Origin: Desulfofalx alkaliphila DSM 12257
GTDB taxonomy: Bacteria > Bacillota > Desulfotomaculia > Desulfotomaculales > Desulfohalotomaculaceae
NCBI RefSeq assembly: GCF_000711975.1
Contig: NZ_KL544001.1
Span: 1-45,760, forward strand
Direction of reading: 5' to 3'
Length of the DNA stretch: 45,760 bases
Part shown: one piece after another, positions 33,889-44,308 of the stretch
How the letters are laid out: each line of letters begins with the position of its first letter
Numbering within the stretch: the stretch's first letter is position 1
Program-made: the position numbers and the translations under genes
Notes under the pieces: model-generated
Told to the model about the DNA's origin: nothing
The model's database searches: none
What the model saw: only the letters and a program-made list of their open reading frames with translations

Positions 33889-34563
33889 ATGTTGGAATTG
33901 TTCTCGGTAGAATTTTTTACGGCCTTATTTTCAATTATTGTGATAGACCTGGTCTTGGCCGGGGATAATGCCATTGTTATAGGCATGGCTGCCCGTAACT
34001 TACCCAGGGAAAATCAGCGACAGGTGATTATTTTAGGTACCGCCGGAGCAATAGTAATTCGTGTGGCTGCTACGCTCTTGGTGGTGCAGTTGTTAAAAAT
34101 ACCCTATTTGCTGCTTGCGGGTGGCTTACTTCTTATTTGGATAGCCTATAAGCTATTAACAGACGAAAAAAAGGTCGATGTGGCACCTGCTTCATCAAAA
34201 ATACAAGCCGTCAGAAATATAATTATAGCCGATGCAGTAATGGGATTAGATAACGTGCTGGCGGTGGCCGGTGCCGCCCAGGGGTCATTTTTGTTGGTGG
34301 TACTGGGACTGTTAATAAGTGTGCCCATAATTGTTTGGGGCAGTACTTTGGTTATCAGGCTTATTGAAAGATTCCCCGTAATTATTTACTTTGGGGCAGG
34401 GGTGCTGGCCTTTACCGCCGGAAAAATGATTTTTGGCGATCCTCTGATAAGCCCCTTGGCAGAGTCTTACCCCTGGTTAAAGTGGTCTTTGACAGCGGTT
34501 ATTATAGCCGGTGTCTTGTTGGCCGGAAAAAGAAAAAAACAAACGGTGGCAGAACCCCATTAA
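33889..34563 (+). CDS. TerC-family membrane protein (YjbE-like)
   Basis: 224 residues with about seven membrane segments. The first helix contains the TerC acidic motif IDLVLAGDNAIVIGMAARNL, and the mirrored IADAVMGLDNVLAVAGAAQG lies at about 111-130; the paired Asp residues are thought to bind a metal. Relatives export Mn2+ during or after secretion of metalloproteins, or are linked to tellurite resistance. ATG 33889 is preceded by TTGGAGTG; TTG 33886 is the alternative. No yybP-ykoY riboswitch was seen in the 70-base gap upstream. Confidence 0.9.
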   Translation: MLELFSVEFFTALFSIIVIDLVLAGDNAIVIGMAARNLPRENQRQVIILGTAGAIVIRVAATLLVVQLLKIPYLLLAGGLLLIWIAYKLLTDEKKVDVAPASSKIQAVRNIIIADAVMGLDNVLAVAGAAQGSFLLVVLGLLISVPIIVWGSTLVIRLIERFPVIIYFGAGVLAFTAGKMIFGDPLISPLAESYPWLKWSLTAVIIAGVLLAGKRKKQTVAEPH

Positions 34564-34592
34564 CAATGTGCCCGGACTGTCAATTGTGAAAA

Positions 34593-34622
34593 AAAAGCGG
34601 CTTCTATAATTAGCTGCTTTTA
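34593..34622. terminator. Terminator between terC and the convergent FAD gene
   Basis: A 10-bp stem with one G-U pair (34593-34602 with 34612-34621) flanked by A- and T-runs, so it can work both ways. Confidence 0.75.
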
Positions 34623-34638
34623 CCTTTTTACCACTGCT

Positions 34639-35730
34639 CTACTGCCTTGATATTCTTTCCCCCGTCATTTTATCAAGGGCCTTTAACAGCCAATTTCCAT
34701 ACTTCAAAACATCAATTCTACTGTTATAAATCACCTGTTTTATGCCCGGCGTGGTGACAAGCCGGGTTGCCAAAGTCATAGATCTGTTACCTGCAATATT
34801 GAGATACTCCCTCAGCAGTATTGAACGACTAATATCGATATTTAGGGGTTCCAAAAGTTTTTCATAGTTTTTACCCTCAGCTATGGCTTGGGCGGCATAC
34901 ACGCCTGATCTGACGGCAGCCAAAAGACCAAAACCAAATAAGGGCTCCAGGTAGCCTCCGGCGTTACCTGCCAGTATAATATTATTCACCTGATGGGGAT
35001 ACACAAAGCCGGAGGTGTGTTCCAGGTTAAAGTTCTCTATAATTTTACATCTGTCTTTAAGTCCTGAGTTTTCCCAAAAGAGGTGCCAATAATCGTCCGA
35101 TTCTTCGGGGCCAATGTTTCGCACAATCAATACCACCGATGCCATGTCTTGACTAAAGGGTGTTAAATAGGCATAACCGGTATCATTATACTTTTTATTA
35201 AACCAAAAGTGTAGGGTATTAACGTCAAACTGTCCCAAAATGACGGCGCCGCGAAGCACAGAATGAAACAAATTATCCCAAACCCCTAGGCTTTTTGCCA
35301 CTTGATAGTTTCCCGTACATACCACCACATGATCATATTGCTTACTTACTTCTTCATAATCGGCGGTTACATTATACTGTACCTTTGTCTTAACCAATTG
35401 GGATAATTGGGTTTCAACGGCATTCTCTTTATGCCCCCTCAACAGAAAATAACCGAGGTCGCCGGAAACATCCCTTTGTAGACCGGGCATGTTCATTTGC
35501 ACCGTTTTCAACTTATTTAAGGGCTTTAGCCTGATGCCAAACTCCGTCTTTAGGTACTCTATTGGATCCCGTTTGGGACGGATGAAGAGCTTCATGGCCG
35601 CCCCCACATGGGAAAACAATTCCCCTGAACTGCTTCTCTGCTCAAAGATGTCCGGCTCAATCCCATGACGCTCTAACTCATGGGCACAGGCCAAGCCGGA
35701 AATTCCTGCACCTATAATTGCCACCTTCAA
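34639..35730 (-). CDS. FAD-dependent oxidoreductase (geranylgeranyl-reductase-like)
   Basis: 363 residues. The N-terminal Rossmann motif IIGAGISGLACAHELERHG (about 4-22) binds FAD. A second FAD contact, ILAGNAGGYLEPLFGFGLL (about 254-272), is the GD-like motif of the p-hydroxybenzoate hydroxylase/geranylgeranyl reductase superfamily, with Asn in place of the usual Asp. There is no Fe-S cluster motif. It probably reduces or hydroxylates a hydrophobic substrate. TTG start behind CCGGAGGGC. It is monocistronic. Confidence 0.82.
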   Translation of the reverse strand: MKVAIIGAGISGLACAHELERHGIEPDIFEQRSSSGELFSHVGAAMKLFIRPKRDPIEYLKTEFGIRLKPLNKLKTVQMNMPGLQRDVSGDLGYFLLRGHKENAVETQLSQLVKTKVQYNVTADYEEVSKQYDHVVVCTGNYQVAKSLGVWDNLFHSVLRGAVILGQFDVNTLHFWFNKKYNDTGYAYLTPFSQDMASVVLIVRNIGPEESDDYWHLFWENSGLKDRCKIIENFNLEHTSGFVYPHQVNNIILAGNAGGYLEPLFGFGLLAAVRSGVYAAQAIAEGKNYEKLLEPLNIDISRSILLREYLNIAGNRSMTLATRLVTTPGIKQVIYNSRIDVLKYGNWLLKALDKMTGERISRQ

Positions 35731-35832
35731 TTTCCAAGCCCTCCGGTATACTTTAGTGCTCTTCTGTCTCCCAGTAAACTACGGTTATTAGTATCTCAAT
35801 AAACACCTGCCCTTATCCAATTTAAGGATAAG

Positions 35833-35855
35833 AAGGCACCCCTTTAAGGTGCCTT
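35833..35855 (-). terminator. Hairpin after the duplicated P-loop gene
   Basis: A perfect 8-bp stem (35833-35840 with 35848-35855). The minus-strand tail is only weakly T-rich. Confidence 0.6.
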
Positions 35856-35864
35856 CCTTAACTG

Positions 35865-36989
35865 TTAGATAAATTCTTCTGCATATTTTAATATCCGCCG
35901 TAGAATTTCATCCCGTTTAGCGTTAATGGCCCCAAAGTCCATGGTTGGGATATAGTGCTTTTCCATTAGGTCATGCTCGGCTTTGGCAGCGGCAATGTAG
36001 CTCAATGCCCGGCAGATGGCAGCATGTAGCCTTTCATTGCAGCACCTTATTTCCTTATCGTAAACAGTCAGTAGATCCTGATCGATAAATTGGTTCAGGT
36101 CATGGGTTTTCACCTGCTTCATTTCCGGAAGGTCCTGGGGTTTAAAGCTAATGCCGGGGATTTCTTTTAGAATGGCAAGCTTGATGGATGGAACCACCAC
36201 CAGGTCAACCTTTTCCGGTTCCAAGGCACAGTGGTAAACTTCGCTGTCCAGTCCATGGATATTAACGGCATGGGCTAAGGTGCCAACCATGTGAGAAGCA
36301 ATGGCGCCGGCTTCACCGGTGATTAGATGCAGGGTTTCCACATCCTGTAGAATGCTGTCCAGGTGGTGCACCTTGCCCTTGGGAGTAAAGGCGGTGGCAA
36401 AAAGATGCCTTTCTTCAGGTATCTTTTTAAACTGAAGGTCGGCTTTACTGAAAATGGATTTAGCAATTTCGTGAATTGTCCCGTTCACCATGGCCCAGTT
36501 GCTTGCCTCGTCGTAGTAGCTGTCCAGCTCATCTTTGATCACCTTGGCCTCTGCCAACTGGCAGTAGGCAATTTTAAACAAGCGGCTGACCCGGGCCTTG
36601 GCGGCCATAATTTTGTCTTTATTTTTGCGCAGTAAGTCTTCATTCCAATAGTCGCCCAGGTAAAGTATTTCATCCACTGCACCGGGATTTTTCGGTTCTG
36701 TTACATGCGGGGCTGTGCCGTCCACCATGGCCACTTGGATGGCGGGAATGACAATACCGTCTATGGAGTCGCTGTCAGAAGAACAGTGGTGAAATTCAAC
36801 ATCATATCCCCGGTTTAGCATTTCTTCTCCAATCCATCTCATTATTGTGGACTTACCAACCCCGGGCCCTCCCTTTATAATTATCATCCGTGTGGCAGAG
36901 GGTTTTATGACATAGTCATAATAAGAATAAAAGCCAAGGGATGTGTTGCCGCCGGGAAAGAACCTCTTAACTTTTCCCCTTCCAGCCAT
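35865..36989 (-). CDS. Internally duplicated P-loop ATPase-like protein
   Basis: 374 residues of an uncharacterised family seen in Clostridia and other spore formers. The first half has a clear Walker A, GGPGVGKST (40-48), inside MIIIKGGPGVGKSTIMRWIG, followed by YDVEFHHCSSDSDSIDGIVI. The second half (about 219-275) repeats the pattern as LHLITGEAGAIASHM and SEVYHCALEPEKVDLVVVPS, with Walker A degraded to GEAGAIAS and no Lys. The protein thus seems to have one active and one dead nucleotide site. Function unknown. Start ATG behind AAAGGAGG. Confidence 0.78.
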   Translation of the reverse strand: MAGRGKVKRFFPGGNTSLGFYSYYDYVIKPSATRMIIIKGGPGVGKSTIMRWIGEEMLNRGYDVEFHHCSSDSDSIDGIVIPAIQVAMVDGTAPHVTEPKNPGAVDEILYLGDYWNEDLLRKNKDKIMAAKARVSRLFKIAYCQLAEAKVIKDELDSYYDEASNWAMVNGTIHEIAKSIFSKADLQFKKIPEERHLFATAFTPKGKVHHLDSILQDVETLHLITGEAGAIASHMVGTLAHAVNIHGLDSEVYHCALEPEKVDLVVVPSIKLAILKEIPGISFKPQDLPEMKQVKTHDLNQFIDQDLLTVYDKEIRCCNERLHAAICRALSYIAAAKAEHDLMEKHYIPTMDFGAINAKRDEILRRILKYAEEFI

Positions 36990-37063
36990 ATATATCCTCC
37001 TTTGTTTAATGTGTGTTTTACCCTGCCTAAATTCATACAGTGTTAATTTATACAGAATGAAAA

Positions 37064-37084
37064 AGTAAGTTATGACAACTTACT
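37064..37084. promoter_or_regulatory. Palindrome upstream of gdhA
   Basis: AGTAAGTT-ATGAC-AACTTACT is a perfect 8-bp dyad, 34 bases before the -35 box. It is a candidate regulator site. Confidence 0.5.
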
Positions 37085-37117
37085 GCATGAAAAATGTGGT
37101 ACTTATATATATTATTA

Positions 37118-37146
37118 TTGTTTTTTCTAATTTCTAAAGCTAGAAT
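37118..37146 (+). promoter_or_regulatory. gdhA promoter
   Basis: TTGTTT (37118-37123), a 17-base spacer, and TAGAAT (37141-37146), 42 bases before the ATG. Confidence 0.65.
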
Positions 37147-37154
37147 AGTATTAG

Positions 37155-38516
<1,362 letters not shown>

Positions 38517-38544
38517 CACCTGTGTTAATAGGTCTGTTAATAGA

Positions 38545-38586
38545 AATCCCTGTCTGGGTAAAGGTAATACCCGGCAGGGATTTTTT
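38545..38586 (+). terminator. gdhA terminator
   Basis: An extended stem (38545-38560 with about 38566-38582, one or two mismatches) and T6. Confidence 0.92.
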
Positions 38587-38721
38587 CAATGTCGGGCCTA
38601 TGTATTTGGCTGTTTATGCAATTAATATATGTAGTGACAAATTTGCAAGGGGGGCTAGTCATTGCACTGGCATGGTTTGCGATAAAACTGCCGATGTAAA
38701 CCTAAAAAATTTTACAAGAAC

Positions 38722-38967
38722 TTGAACAGTGCACCCGCAATCACCCTGGCAGAATACTGGATTTACATCGAAGAAAACCCCGCAAGGGACAAGAGGGAAC
38801 CTTGGCTTCAAATGTTACCGGTGGCGGAAAATAACAGCCACAGGCTATATAAGGGGGCCATGGCCATGGCTACTGACCTTACCGCCCGCCAAATGTGTCA
38901 GCAATTGAGGGATGAAAAAATGCGCAGTATCACCACACTCCGGCAGTATTTGCATAAAGAAAAATAG
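38722..38967 (+). CDS. Small hypothetical protein upstream of glnA
   Basis: 81 residues, soluble. The frame starts with TTG 38722 and contains ITLAEYWIYIEENPARDKRE near the start, a central LYKGAMAMATDLTARQMC and a basic C-terminus. No ribosome site is clear. The start overlaps the stop of a 17-codon frame (ATG 38674 region, behind AAGGGGGGC further upstream), so coupling is possible. No family recognised. It ends just before the glnA promoter. Confidence 0.4.
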   Translation: MNSAPAITLAEYWIYIEENPARDKREPWLQMLPVAENNSHRLYKGAMAMATDLTARQMCQQLRDEKMRSITTLRQYLHKEK

Positions 38968-38991
38968 CTTATTTTACCCATGGCAAAAGGG

Positions 38992-39020
38992 CTGACAATC
39001 TAAAGGGCCTGTGCTATAAT
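38992..39020 (+). promoter_or_regulatory. glnA promoter
   Basis: CTGACA (38992-38997), a 17-base spacer, and TATAAT (39015-39020). The transcript would begin near 39027 and has a ~170-base leader. Confidence 0.75.
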
Positions 39021-39045
39021 ATACAGGGCTTTTAACATACATAAT

Positions 39046-39130
39046 ACTGCCATGGGATGGCAGTGCCTAGACAAAGGGGCCTTGCGGCAATGCGATTTTT
39101 GCTTTGCATTACCGTTGAGGCTTTTTTATT
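39046..39130 (+). promoter_or_regulatory. glnA leader: hairpin followed by intrinsic terminator
   Basis: Hairpin 1 is ACTGCCA...TGGCAGT (39046-39064). A second short stem (CCT-AGACAA-AGG, 39066-39077) is possible. A long hairpin (39079-39095 with about 39105-39121) with T6 at 39122-39127 then forms a terminator 65 bases before the gene. This suggests transcription attenuation, in which an antiterminator is needed for glnA expression. ANTAR-protein control is known for clostridial nitrogen genes, but the loops here do not match its A1/G4 hexaloop rule cleanly. Confidence 0.7.
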
Positions 39131-39195
39131 TATACTGTCTATAATTTAGGCAACCATATAAAATGCTTGAAATAATTAAGAGAGGTGTATGCGCG

Positions 39196-40527
39196 GTGCC
39201 AAAATATACGGCAGATGATGTAAGGGCTTTATGTAAAGAACACAATGTAAAGTTTATTCGTTTGCAGTTTACAGATATTTTTGGGGTATTAAAAAATGTG
39301 GCCATAACTGTAGAACAGCTGGATAAAGCATTAAATAACGAGCTAATGTTTGACGGTTCGTCCATTGAAGGTTTCGTGCGCATTGAAGAATCGGATATGT
39401 ACCTGCGGCCGGACCCCAATACCTTTTTGATATTTCCCTGGCAGCCCCGGGACGGAGCCACAGCACGGTTAATCTGTGACATTTACAACTACGACGGCAC
39501 TCCCTTTATTGGTGATCCCCGTTACGTATTGCGCCGGGCTATAAAAGAGGCCAAAGATATGGGATACACCATGAACGTGGGCCCGGAGGCAGAGTTTTTC
39601 CTCTTTCATGTGGATGCTGACGGCAGGCCAACCACCGTTACCCACGACCGGGCCGGTTATTTCGATATGACCCCGGTTGATTTGGGTGAAGATGCCCGCC
39701 GGGATATGGTGTTGGTGTTGGATGAAATGGGCTACGAAGTAGAGGCTTCCCACCACGAAGTGGCCCCCGGCCAGCATGAAATAGACTTTAAATTTTCCGA
39801 TGCCCTGGATGTGGCGGATAAAATAGTTACCTTTAAATTTGTTGTGCGCACCATTGCCCAGCGTCACGGTCTGCACGCCACCTTCATGCCCAAACCAATT
39901 TTTGGGGAAGCGGGCTCAGGGATGCACATGAATATGTCCTTAATGCGCGGCAATGAAAATGCTTTCTATGATCCGTCCACAGCAAATCAATTAAGTGATA
40001 CCGCCCTGTATTTTGTGGGTGGCATCATGGAGCATGTTAAGGCCATCACTGCCATTACCAACCCGCAAATTAACTCCTATAAACGTTTGACAACCGGCTA
40101 TGAGGCGCCTGTTTATATTGCTTGGTCTGCGCGCAACCGCAGCCCCCTAATTAGGGTTCCGGCCAAAAGAGGAATGTCTACCCGCATTGAGCTGCGCAGT
40201 CCCGATCCGTCTTGTAACCCATACCTGGCATTGGCAGTATGTTTAAGCGCCGGTTTAGACGGTATAAGGAATAAAAAAATGCCGCCGGCCCCCTGTGACT
40301 TTAATATTTACGAAATGACAGAGGAAGAGCGGGCAAAATTGGGCATTGGCCGCTTGCCCCAAGATATGCGTGATGCTTTGATCGAGCTTAACAAGAACGA
40401 AGTGATAAAGAGGGCCTTAGGCCCCCATGTACTGGACAGATTTGTGGAAGCAAAACAGATAGAGTGGGAACGTTATTGCATGCAGGTGCACCCATGGGAA
40501 TTGGAAGAGTACCTAACTAAGTATTAG
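39196..40527 (+). CDS. glnA: Glutamine synthetase type I (GSI-alpha)
   Basis: Makes glutamine from glutamate, ammonia and ATP. 443 residues, matching the 444 of Bacillus GlnA end to end: [10 protein letters not shown] start, [29 protein letters not shown] (metal ligands), [24 protein letters not shown] and [13 protein letters not shown]. The Arg in FVRIEE and the absence of a long C-terminal adenylylation insert point to the GSI-alpha class regulated by glutamine feedback. GTG 39196 gives the Bacillus-like N-terminus and follows AGAGGTG; the longer ATG 39163 frame adds 11 residues without a good site. Confidence 0.96.
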   Translation: MPKYTADDVRALCKEHNVKFIRLQFTDIFGVLKNVAITVEQLDKALNNELMFDGSSIEGFVRIEESDMYLRPDPNTFLIFPWQPRDGATARLICDIYNYDGTPFIGDPRYVLRRAIKEAKDMGYTMNVGPEAEFFLFHVDADGRPTTVTHDRAGYFDMTPVDLGEDARRDMVLVLDEMGYEVEASHHEVAPGQHEIDFKFSDALDVADKIVTFKFVVRTIAQRHGLHATFMPKPIFGEAGSGMHMNMSLMRGNENAFYDPSTANQLSDTALYFVGGIMEHVKAITAITNPQINSYKRLTTGYEAPVYIAWSARNRSPLIRVPAKRGMSTRIELRSPDPSCNPYLALAVCLSAGLDGIRNKKMPPAPCDFNIYEMTEEERAKLGIGRLPQDMRDALIELNKNEVIKRALGPHVLDRFVEAKQIEWERYCMQVHPWELEEYLTKY

Positions 40528-40548
40528 CATTTATATGGACAAGCTTTG

Positions 40549-40602
40549 GGCGTTGTTGCAAAGAGCTTCTTAGCTATCTTGCGACACGCCTTTTTCCTTT
40601 TT
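40549..40602 (+). terminator. glnA terminator
   Basis: GGCGTTGTTGCAA (40549-40561) pairs with TTGCGACACGCC (40579-40590) with one bulge. TTTTTCCTTTTTT follows. The rest of the 40603-40826 gap holds a possible -10 (TATAAT, 40688-40693) for the transporter gene and no clear ORF. Confidence 0.88.
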
Positions 40603-40826
40603 TATTTACAAAAAAAACCGGCGATAAAAAATAAAAAAAAGCACTTGGTTGTAGTAAAGACTACACGCCTTGAATTATTGAGCATTGTATAATCACCGTA
40701 GCTTAAGCTGAAAACTGCAGTTTTTTTAAAAGGATGTTGTGAAAAGCAAAACAATAGCTTTCTGCAATCTTGATGACAAAGAGCGCGGCGCAAAGGACAA
40801 TAATATTATTATTGGAGGAAAAATAA

Positions 40827-41630
40827 ATGACCAAACAAGTGAGTAAGAAAGGTTTTTCAGAATTAGCGAAAGTAGCCATTTATTTAGTTATTGTTGCAAT
40901 TGGTTGGTTTATGCCGCCTATGGGTGCCATCACAGACATTGGCATGAAACTTATTTTTGTCTTTATTGCTGCAGTTTATGCTTGGAGTGTAAGCTCCGAA
41001 ACATGGCCAAGCCTATTAACCTTTGTGTTAATACCGGCCACCGGAGTTATACCCTTTAAAGATTTCATCACTGCCGGTTGGGGTACCGAAACTGCTTTGT
41101 TTATTGTATTAATGTTCATTTTGGTTAAATTTTTGGAAGAACAAGGGGTCAGTCAGTTTATTGCTGCTTGGATGTTGAAAAGAAAATTTTTGCAGGGCCA
41201 CCCATGGCGCATGTTTTTCATGATTCTTTTGGTTGCTTACTTAATTTGTAGCTTGATTAACATATTTGTCGGTATATTCCTGGTATGGGGAGTTGTGTAC
41301 AGCATATCTAAAAGCCTTGGGTTTAAACCCTATGATAAGTTCCCGACGGTAGTTATTTTCGGTGTAGCGGTAATGGGGGCACTTAGTTTAACGGCTATGC
41401 CATGGGGAACTAACTCCATCGTACTCTTGGCCTTCTTTGGCAACCTCGTTGGCGCTCCCATAGATTTGGCCAAGTATATTACATTCACTGTGCCATATGG
41501 CCTTGTGGTTATTGCCGCATATTTACTGTTGAGCAAGTTTGTTTACCGCCTTGATGTCAGTGGTTTAAAAAACATGGACGACAGCTTTATAAACGATGCA
41601 GACTTAGAATTAACTCCCACTAAAAAATAG
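40827..41630 (+). CDS. SLC13/DASS-family anion transporter, N-terminal part (frameshifted)
   Basis: The first 267 residues of a divalent-anion or dicarboxylate/sulfate-type symporter. It has about six membrane segments, including FVLIPATGVIPFKDFITAGW and a GTNSIVLLAFFGN re-entrant loop typical of the first anion-binding repeat. ATG 40827 is behind ATTGGAGG. The frame stops at TAG 41628-41630 directly after a run of six A residues (41622-41627). The downstream frame continues the same protein. Full-length relatives are about 470-480 residues, so the gene is either damaged, needs a -1 shift, or the sequence has a missing A. Confidence 0.8.
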   Translation: MTKQVSKKGFSELAKVAIYLVIVAIGWFMPPMGAITDIGMKLIFVFIAAVYAWSVSSETWPSLLTFVLIPATGVIPFKDFITAGWGTETALFIVLMFILVKFLEEQGVSQFIAAWMLKRKFLQGHPWRMFFMILLVAYLICSLINIFVGIFLVWGVVYSISKSLGFKPYDKFPTVVIFGVAVMGALSLTAMPWGTNSIVLLAFFGNLVGAPIDLAKYITFTVPYGLVVIAAYLLLSKFVYRLDVSGLKNMDDSFINDADLELTPTKK

Positions 41631-41641
41631 CGCTGGCGGCC

Positions 41642-42277
41642 TTGTTGGCATTTGTCACCGCATTGCTGCTGCCAAATTTCTTGCCGGAAAGTTTGGCCAT
41701 TACCCAAGCCCTTAAAAGTACGGGCTATGTTGGAATTACCCTGGTATTATTTATTGTCCTGTCTCTAATTAGGATAGATGGTAAATTTGTTTTTAACTTT
41801 GCCCAACTTGCCGGTAGGGGAATATCCTGGAACATGATACTGATGATTGTGGTAATTATCCCTATTGGGGTTTGTTTAACCAGTGAGGCAGCAGGTATTA
41901 CTGCATTTATCTCACAGACAATGCTGCCGATTTTTGACGGCATGTCACTGGGTCTTTTCTTGGCGGCCATTGTTGTACTGACCGTTGTTTTGACTAACGT
42001 ATTGGCAAATATGCCTGTGGCTATGATATTAATGCCGGTGGGTATATCGGTGGCACAGACCTATGGCATGCATGCAGAACAAGTTTCTTACTTAATTATT
42101 GCCGCATGTGCCATTGCCTTTTTGACACCGGCTGCATCTCCCGCGGGGCTGTTGCTGTTCTCCAATAAGGAGTGGATGAGACCGGCTGATATCTATAAAT
42201 ACGGTGTACCCACAATTATCACCCTATCGGTTCTTGTTCTAGCGGTGAACTATTACTGGCTGGGACTGTTTTATTAG
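41642..42277 (+). CDS. SLC13/DASS-family anion transporter, C-terminal part
   Basis: The remaining half of the transporter in the -1 frame. The open frame runs back to 41624, so a -1 slip on the A6 run joins TPTKK to IALAALLAFVTALLLPN without loss. It holds the second repeat: VLTNVLANMPVAMILMPVG and AFLTPAASPAGLLLF (equivalent to the SNT-type anion-binding motifs), and ends with SNKEWMRPADIYKYG and a last helix. No ribosome site precedes TTG 41642, so independent translation is unlikely. The C-terminus matches the decayed copy at 10136-10419. ASST2 follows after 165 bases. Confidence 0.8.
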   Translation: MLAFVTALLLPNFLPESLAITQALKSTGYVGITLVLFIVLSLIRIDGKFVFNFAQLAGRGISWNMILMIVVIIPIGVCLTSEAAGITAFISQTMLPIFDGMSLGLFLAAIVVLTVVLTNVLANMPVAMILMPVGISVAQTYGMHAEQVSYLIIAACAIAFLTPAASPAGLLLFSNKEWMRPADIYKYGVPTIITLSVLVLAVNYYWLGLFY

Positions 42278-42442
42278 AAAAAATACTGCATAATAATGTG
42301 AAATTTTTAGCGCTATGGTAATCCAGACTACAAGCCTGCTAACTGGTAATTAGTTATAATTTATATAAATTAACAAAAACATAAGAATAGACCATGTGAA
42401 TAAGCAGACAATAACAATAAAAATTAAGGAGGAAAAAAACAT

Positions 42443-44299
42443 ATGACGGTAAAGTTTAAGAAGTTTGACCACATTATTGATGAACAATACCAAGCCGAAC
42501 AAGCCTTTTTGGCTGAATATCAAAAAGGGGAGTATACATTCGACAACCCTTATGTTAAGCTAAATCCATATCTAATTGCACCCTTAACTGCCTTGGTAAT
42601 GTTTAAAACGGCAGAACCCCTTGCGGTAACCATTACTGTAAAGGGCAAAGAAAAAGCCGGCGATATTAGTTTTGAATTTCCGGAAGCCACTGAGCACACC
42701 ATTCCTGTTTATGGTCTTTACGCCGACTACGATAACCGGGTGGAATTAGCCCTATCCAACGGAGAGAAAACTGTTCTTAGCATTAAAACAGAGCCGGCGC
42801 CGGATAAAGTTAAACCGGTAACCAAAATCGACACCACCCCTGAATATTTTGAAGATAACATTATGTTTGTTACCCCCACATCTAACGTACTGGTAACAGG
42901 CTATGATTATAAAGGAGACGTTCGCTGGTATACTACCATGGGCCTTTGCTGGGACCTCAAGAGATCTAAAAACGGCCGTCTGCTCATTGGAACCCAACGT
43001 TTGGTTACCCCACCCTATCACGTGACCGGGGTTTATGAGATGGGCATGATTGGCAAAATCTATAAAGAATATCGCCTGCCTGACGGTTACCACCACGACT
43101 GTATTGAAATGGAAGACGGCAACCTGATAATGTTAACCCAAGAACTGGCCAGGGGTACCGTTGAGGATATGTGCGTATTGGTTGACCGCGAAACCGGGAA
43201 AATTTTAAAGAGATGGGACTACCAAAAGGTACTGCCCCAGGATGTGGGCGGCTCCGGCAGCCAGGATGCCCATGACTGGTTCCACAACAATGCCGTTTGG
43301 TACGACAAAAAGACTCATACCTTAACCTTGTCCGGACGCCACCAGGACGCCATTATCAACATTGACTACGATACCGGTGAATTGAATTGGGTTATCGGCG
43401 ACCCAGAGGGCTGGCCCCAGGACTTTGTTGACAAGTACTTCTTTAAGCCGGTGGGCGACGGAGATTTTGACTGGCAGTATGAGCAGCACGCTTGTATTGT
43501 ATTACCCGACGGTGACATCATGGCCTTCGACAACGGTCACTACCGGGCAAAAGTGAAAGAAAAATATATTCCGGCCAAGGACAACTTCTCCCGCGGTGTA
43601 AGATATAGAATTGATACTGAAAAGATGGAAATTGAGCAGGTATGGCAGTATGGTAAAGAAAGAGGAGCGGAATTTTTCTCTTGCTATATCTGTAACGTAG
43701 AATACTACGACGAGGGTCACTATATGATTCACTCCGGTGGTATCGGTAAGAAGGACGGAGAATACTGTGATGAACCGCCGGTACTGGGTGATGAAAGTGA
43801 AGTGGAACTAAATTCCATCACTGTAGAGGTTAAAGACGACGTGGTGATGTACGAGATGCATCTGCCGGGCAACTATTACCGTGCCGAAAAAGTAAAGCTG
43901 TACAGTGATAAGGATGTATTGACCTGGGGTAAGGGCCAACTGCTTGGCAGCTTGGGAGTTACCGAGGAGTTCACCACCATTCCTCCAACTCAACCTGGCG
44001 GTGCCGTTCCGGAAAAATACAATGTCAGAATTGGACAGGAAGTAGACAGACTTATCTTCAAGGCAGCCTTTGAGAAGGGACAATTGGTAATGCTGCAATT
44101 GGAAGGTGACACAACCCATAGTTACTTTATTCCAACCACCAAGCGTCCATTCTTGGCAATGTGCGTAGGTACCTTCCAAGAAGCTGACGACCGTGCAGTG
44201 GAGTTTCCTATCAGCACAGAGGGCTTGTCAGGTGAATTTAAGATATCCTTGATTGTTGATGATTATAAGTATGACACAGGGGTAACTGTTCAGCTATAA
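42443..44299 (+). CDS. Arylsulfate sulfotransferase ASST2 (PAPS-independent)
   Basis: 618 residues, a close paralog of ASST1, nearly identical in residues ~270-430. His281/Asn283 (DWFHNNAVWYD), Arg299 (SGRHQDAI), His349 (EQHACIVLPDGD) and the GYHHD pair at 217/218 are all kept at the same numbering, so it should be active. Like ASST1 it lacks a signal peptide. Divergence is concentrated in residues 120-210, where MTAGYDYRGDVRWYGTLNF becomes VTGYDYKGDVRWYTTMGL, and in 425-450; these may tune substrate choice. ATG 42443 is behind TTAAGGAGG. It lies downstream of the frameshifted transporter and has its own terminator. Confidence 0.93.
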   Translation: MTVKFKKFDHIIDEQYQAEQAFLAEYQKGEYTFDNPYVKLNPYLIAPLTALVMFKTAEPLAVTITVKGKEKAGDISFEFPEATEHTIPVYGLYADYDNRVELALSNGEKTVLSIKTEPAPDKVKPVTKIDTTPEYFEDNIMFVTPTSNVLVTGYDYKGDVRWYTTMGLCWDLKRSKNGRLLIGTQRLVTPPYHVTGVYEMGMIGKIYKEYRLPDGYHHDCIEMEDGNLIMLTQELARGTVEDMCVLVDRETGKILKRWDYQKVLPQDVGGSGSQDAHDWFHNNAVWYDKKTHTLTLSGRHQDAIINIDYDTGELNWVIGDPEGWPQDFVDKYFFKPVGDGDFDWQYEQHACIVLPDGDIMAFDNGHYRAKVKEKYIPAKDNFSRGVRYRIDTEKMEIEQVWQYGKERGAEFFSCYICNVEYYDEGHYMIHSGGIGKKDGEYCDEPPVLGDESEVELNSITVEVKDDVVMYEMHLPGNYYRAEKVKLYSDKDVLTWGKGQLLGSLGVTEEFTTIPPTQPGGAVPEKYNVRIGQEVDRLIFKAAFEKGQLVMLQLEGDTTHSYFIPTTKRPFLAMCVGTFQEADDRAVEFPISTEGLSGEFKISLIVDDYKYDTGVTVQL

Positions 44300-44308
44300 G
44301 CTTGCAAG

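Noticed and set aside
38522-38725. 67-codon ORF after gdhA
   Set aside because: It runs through the gdhA terminator and has no ribosome site at its start.
40602-40793. 63-codon minus-strand ORF after glnA
   Set aside because: Low-complexity A/T runs encode it, it overlaps the likely transporter promoter, and it has no ribosome site.
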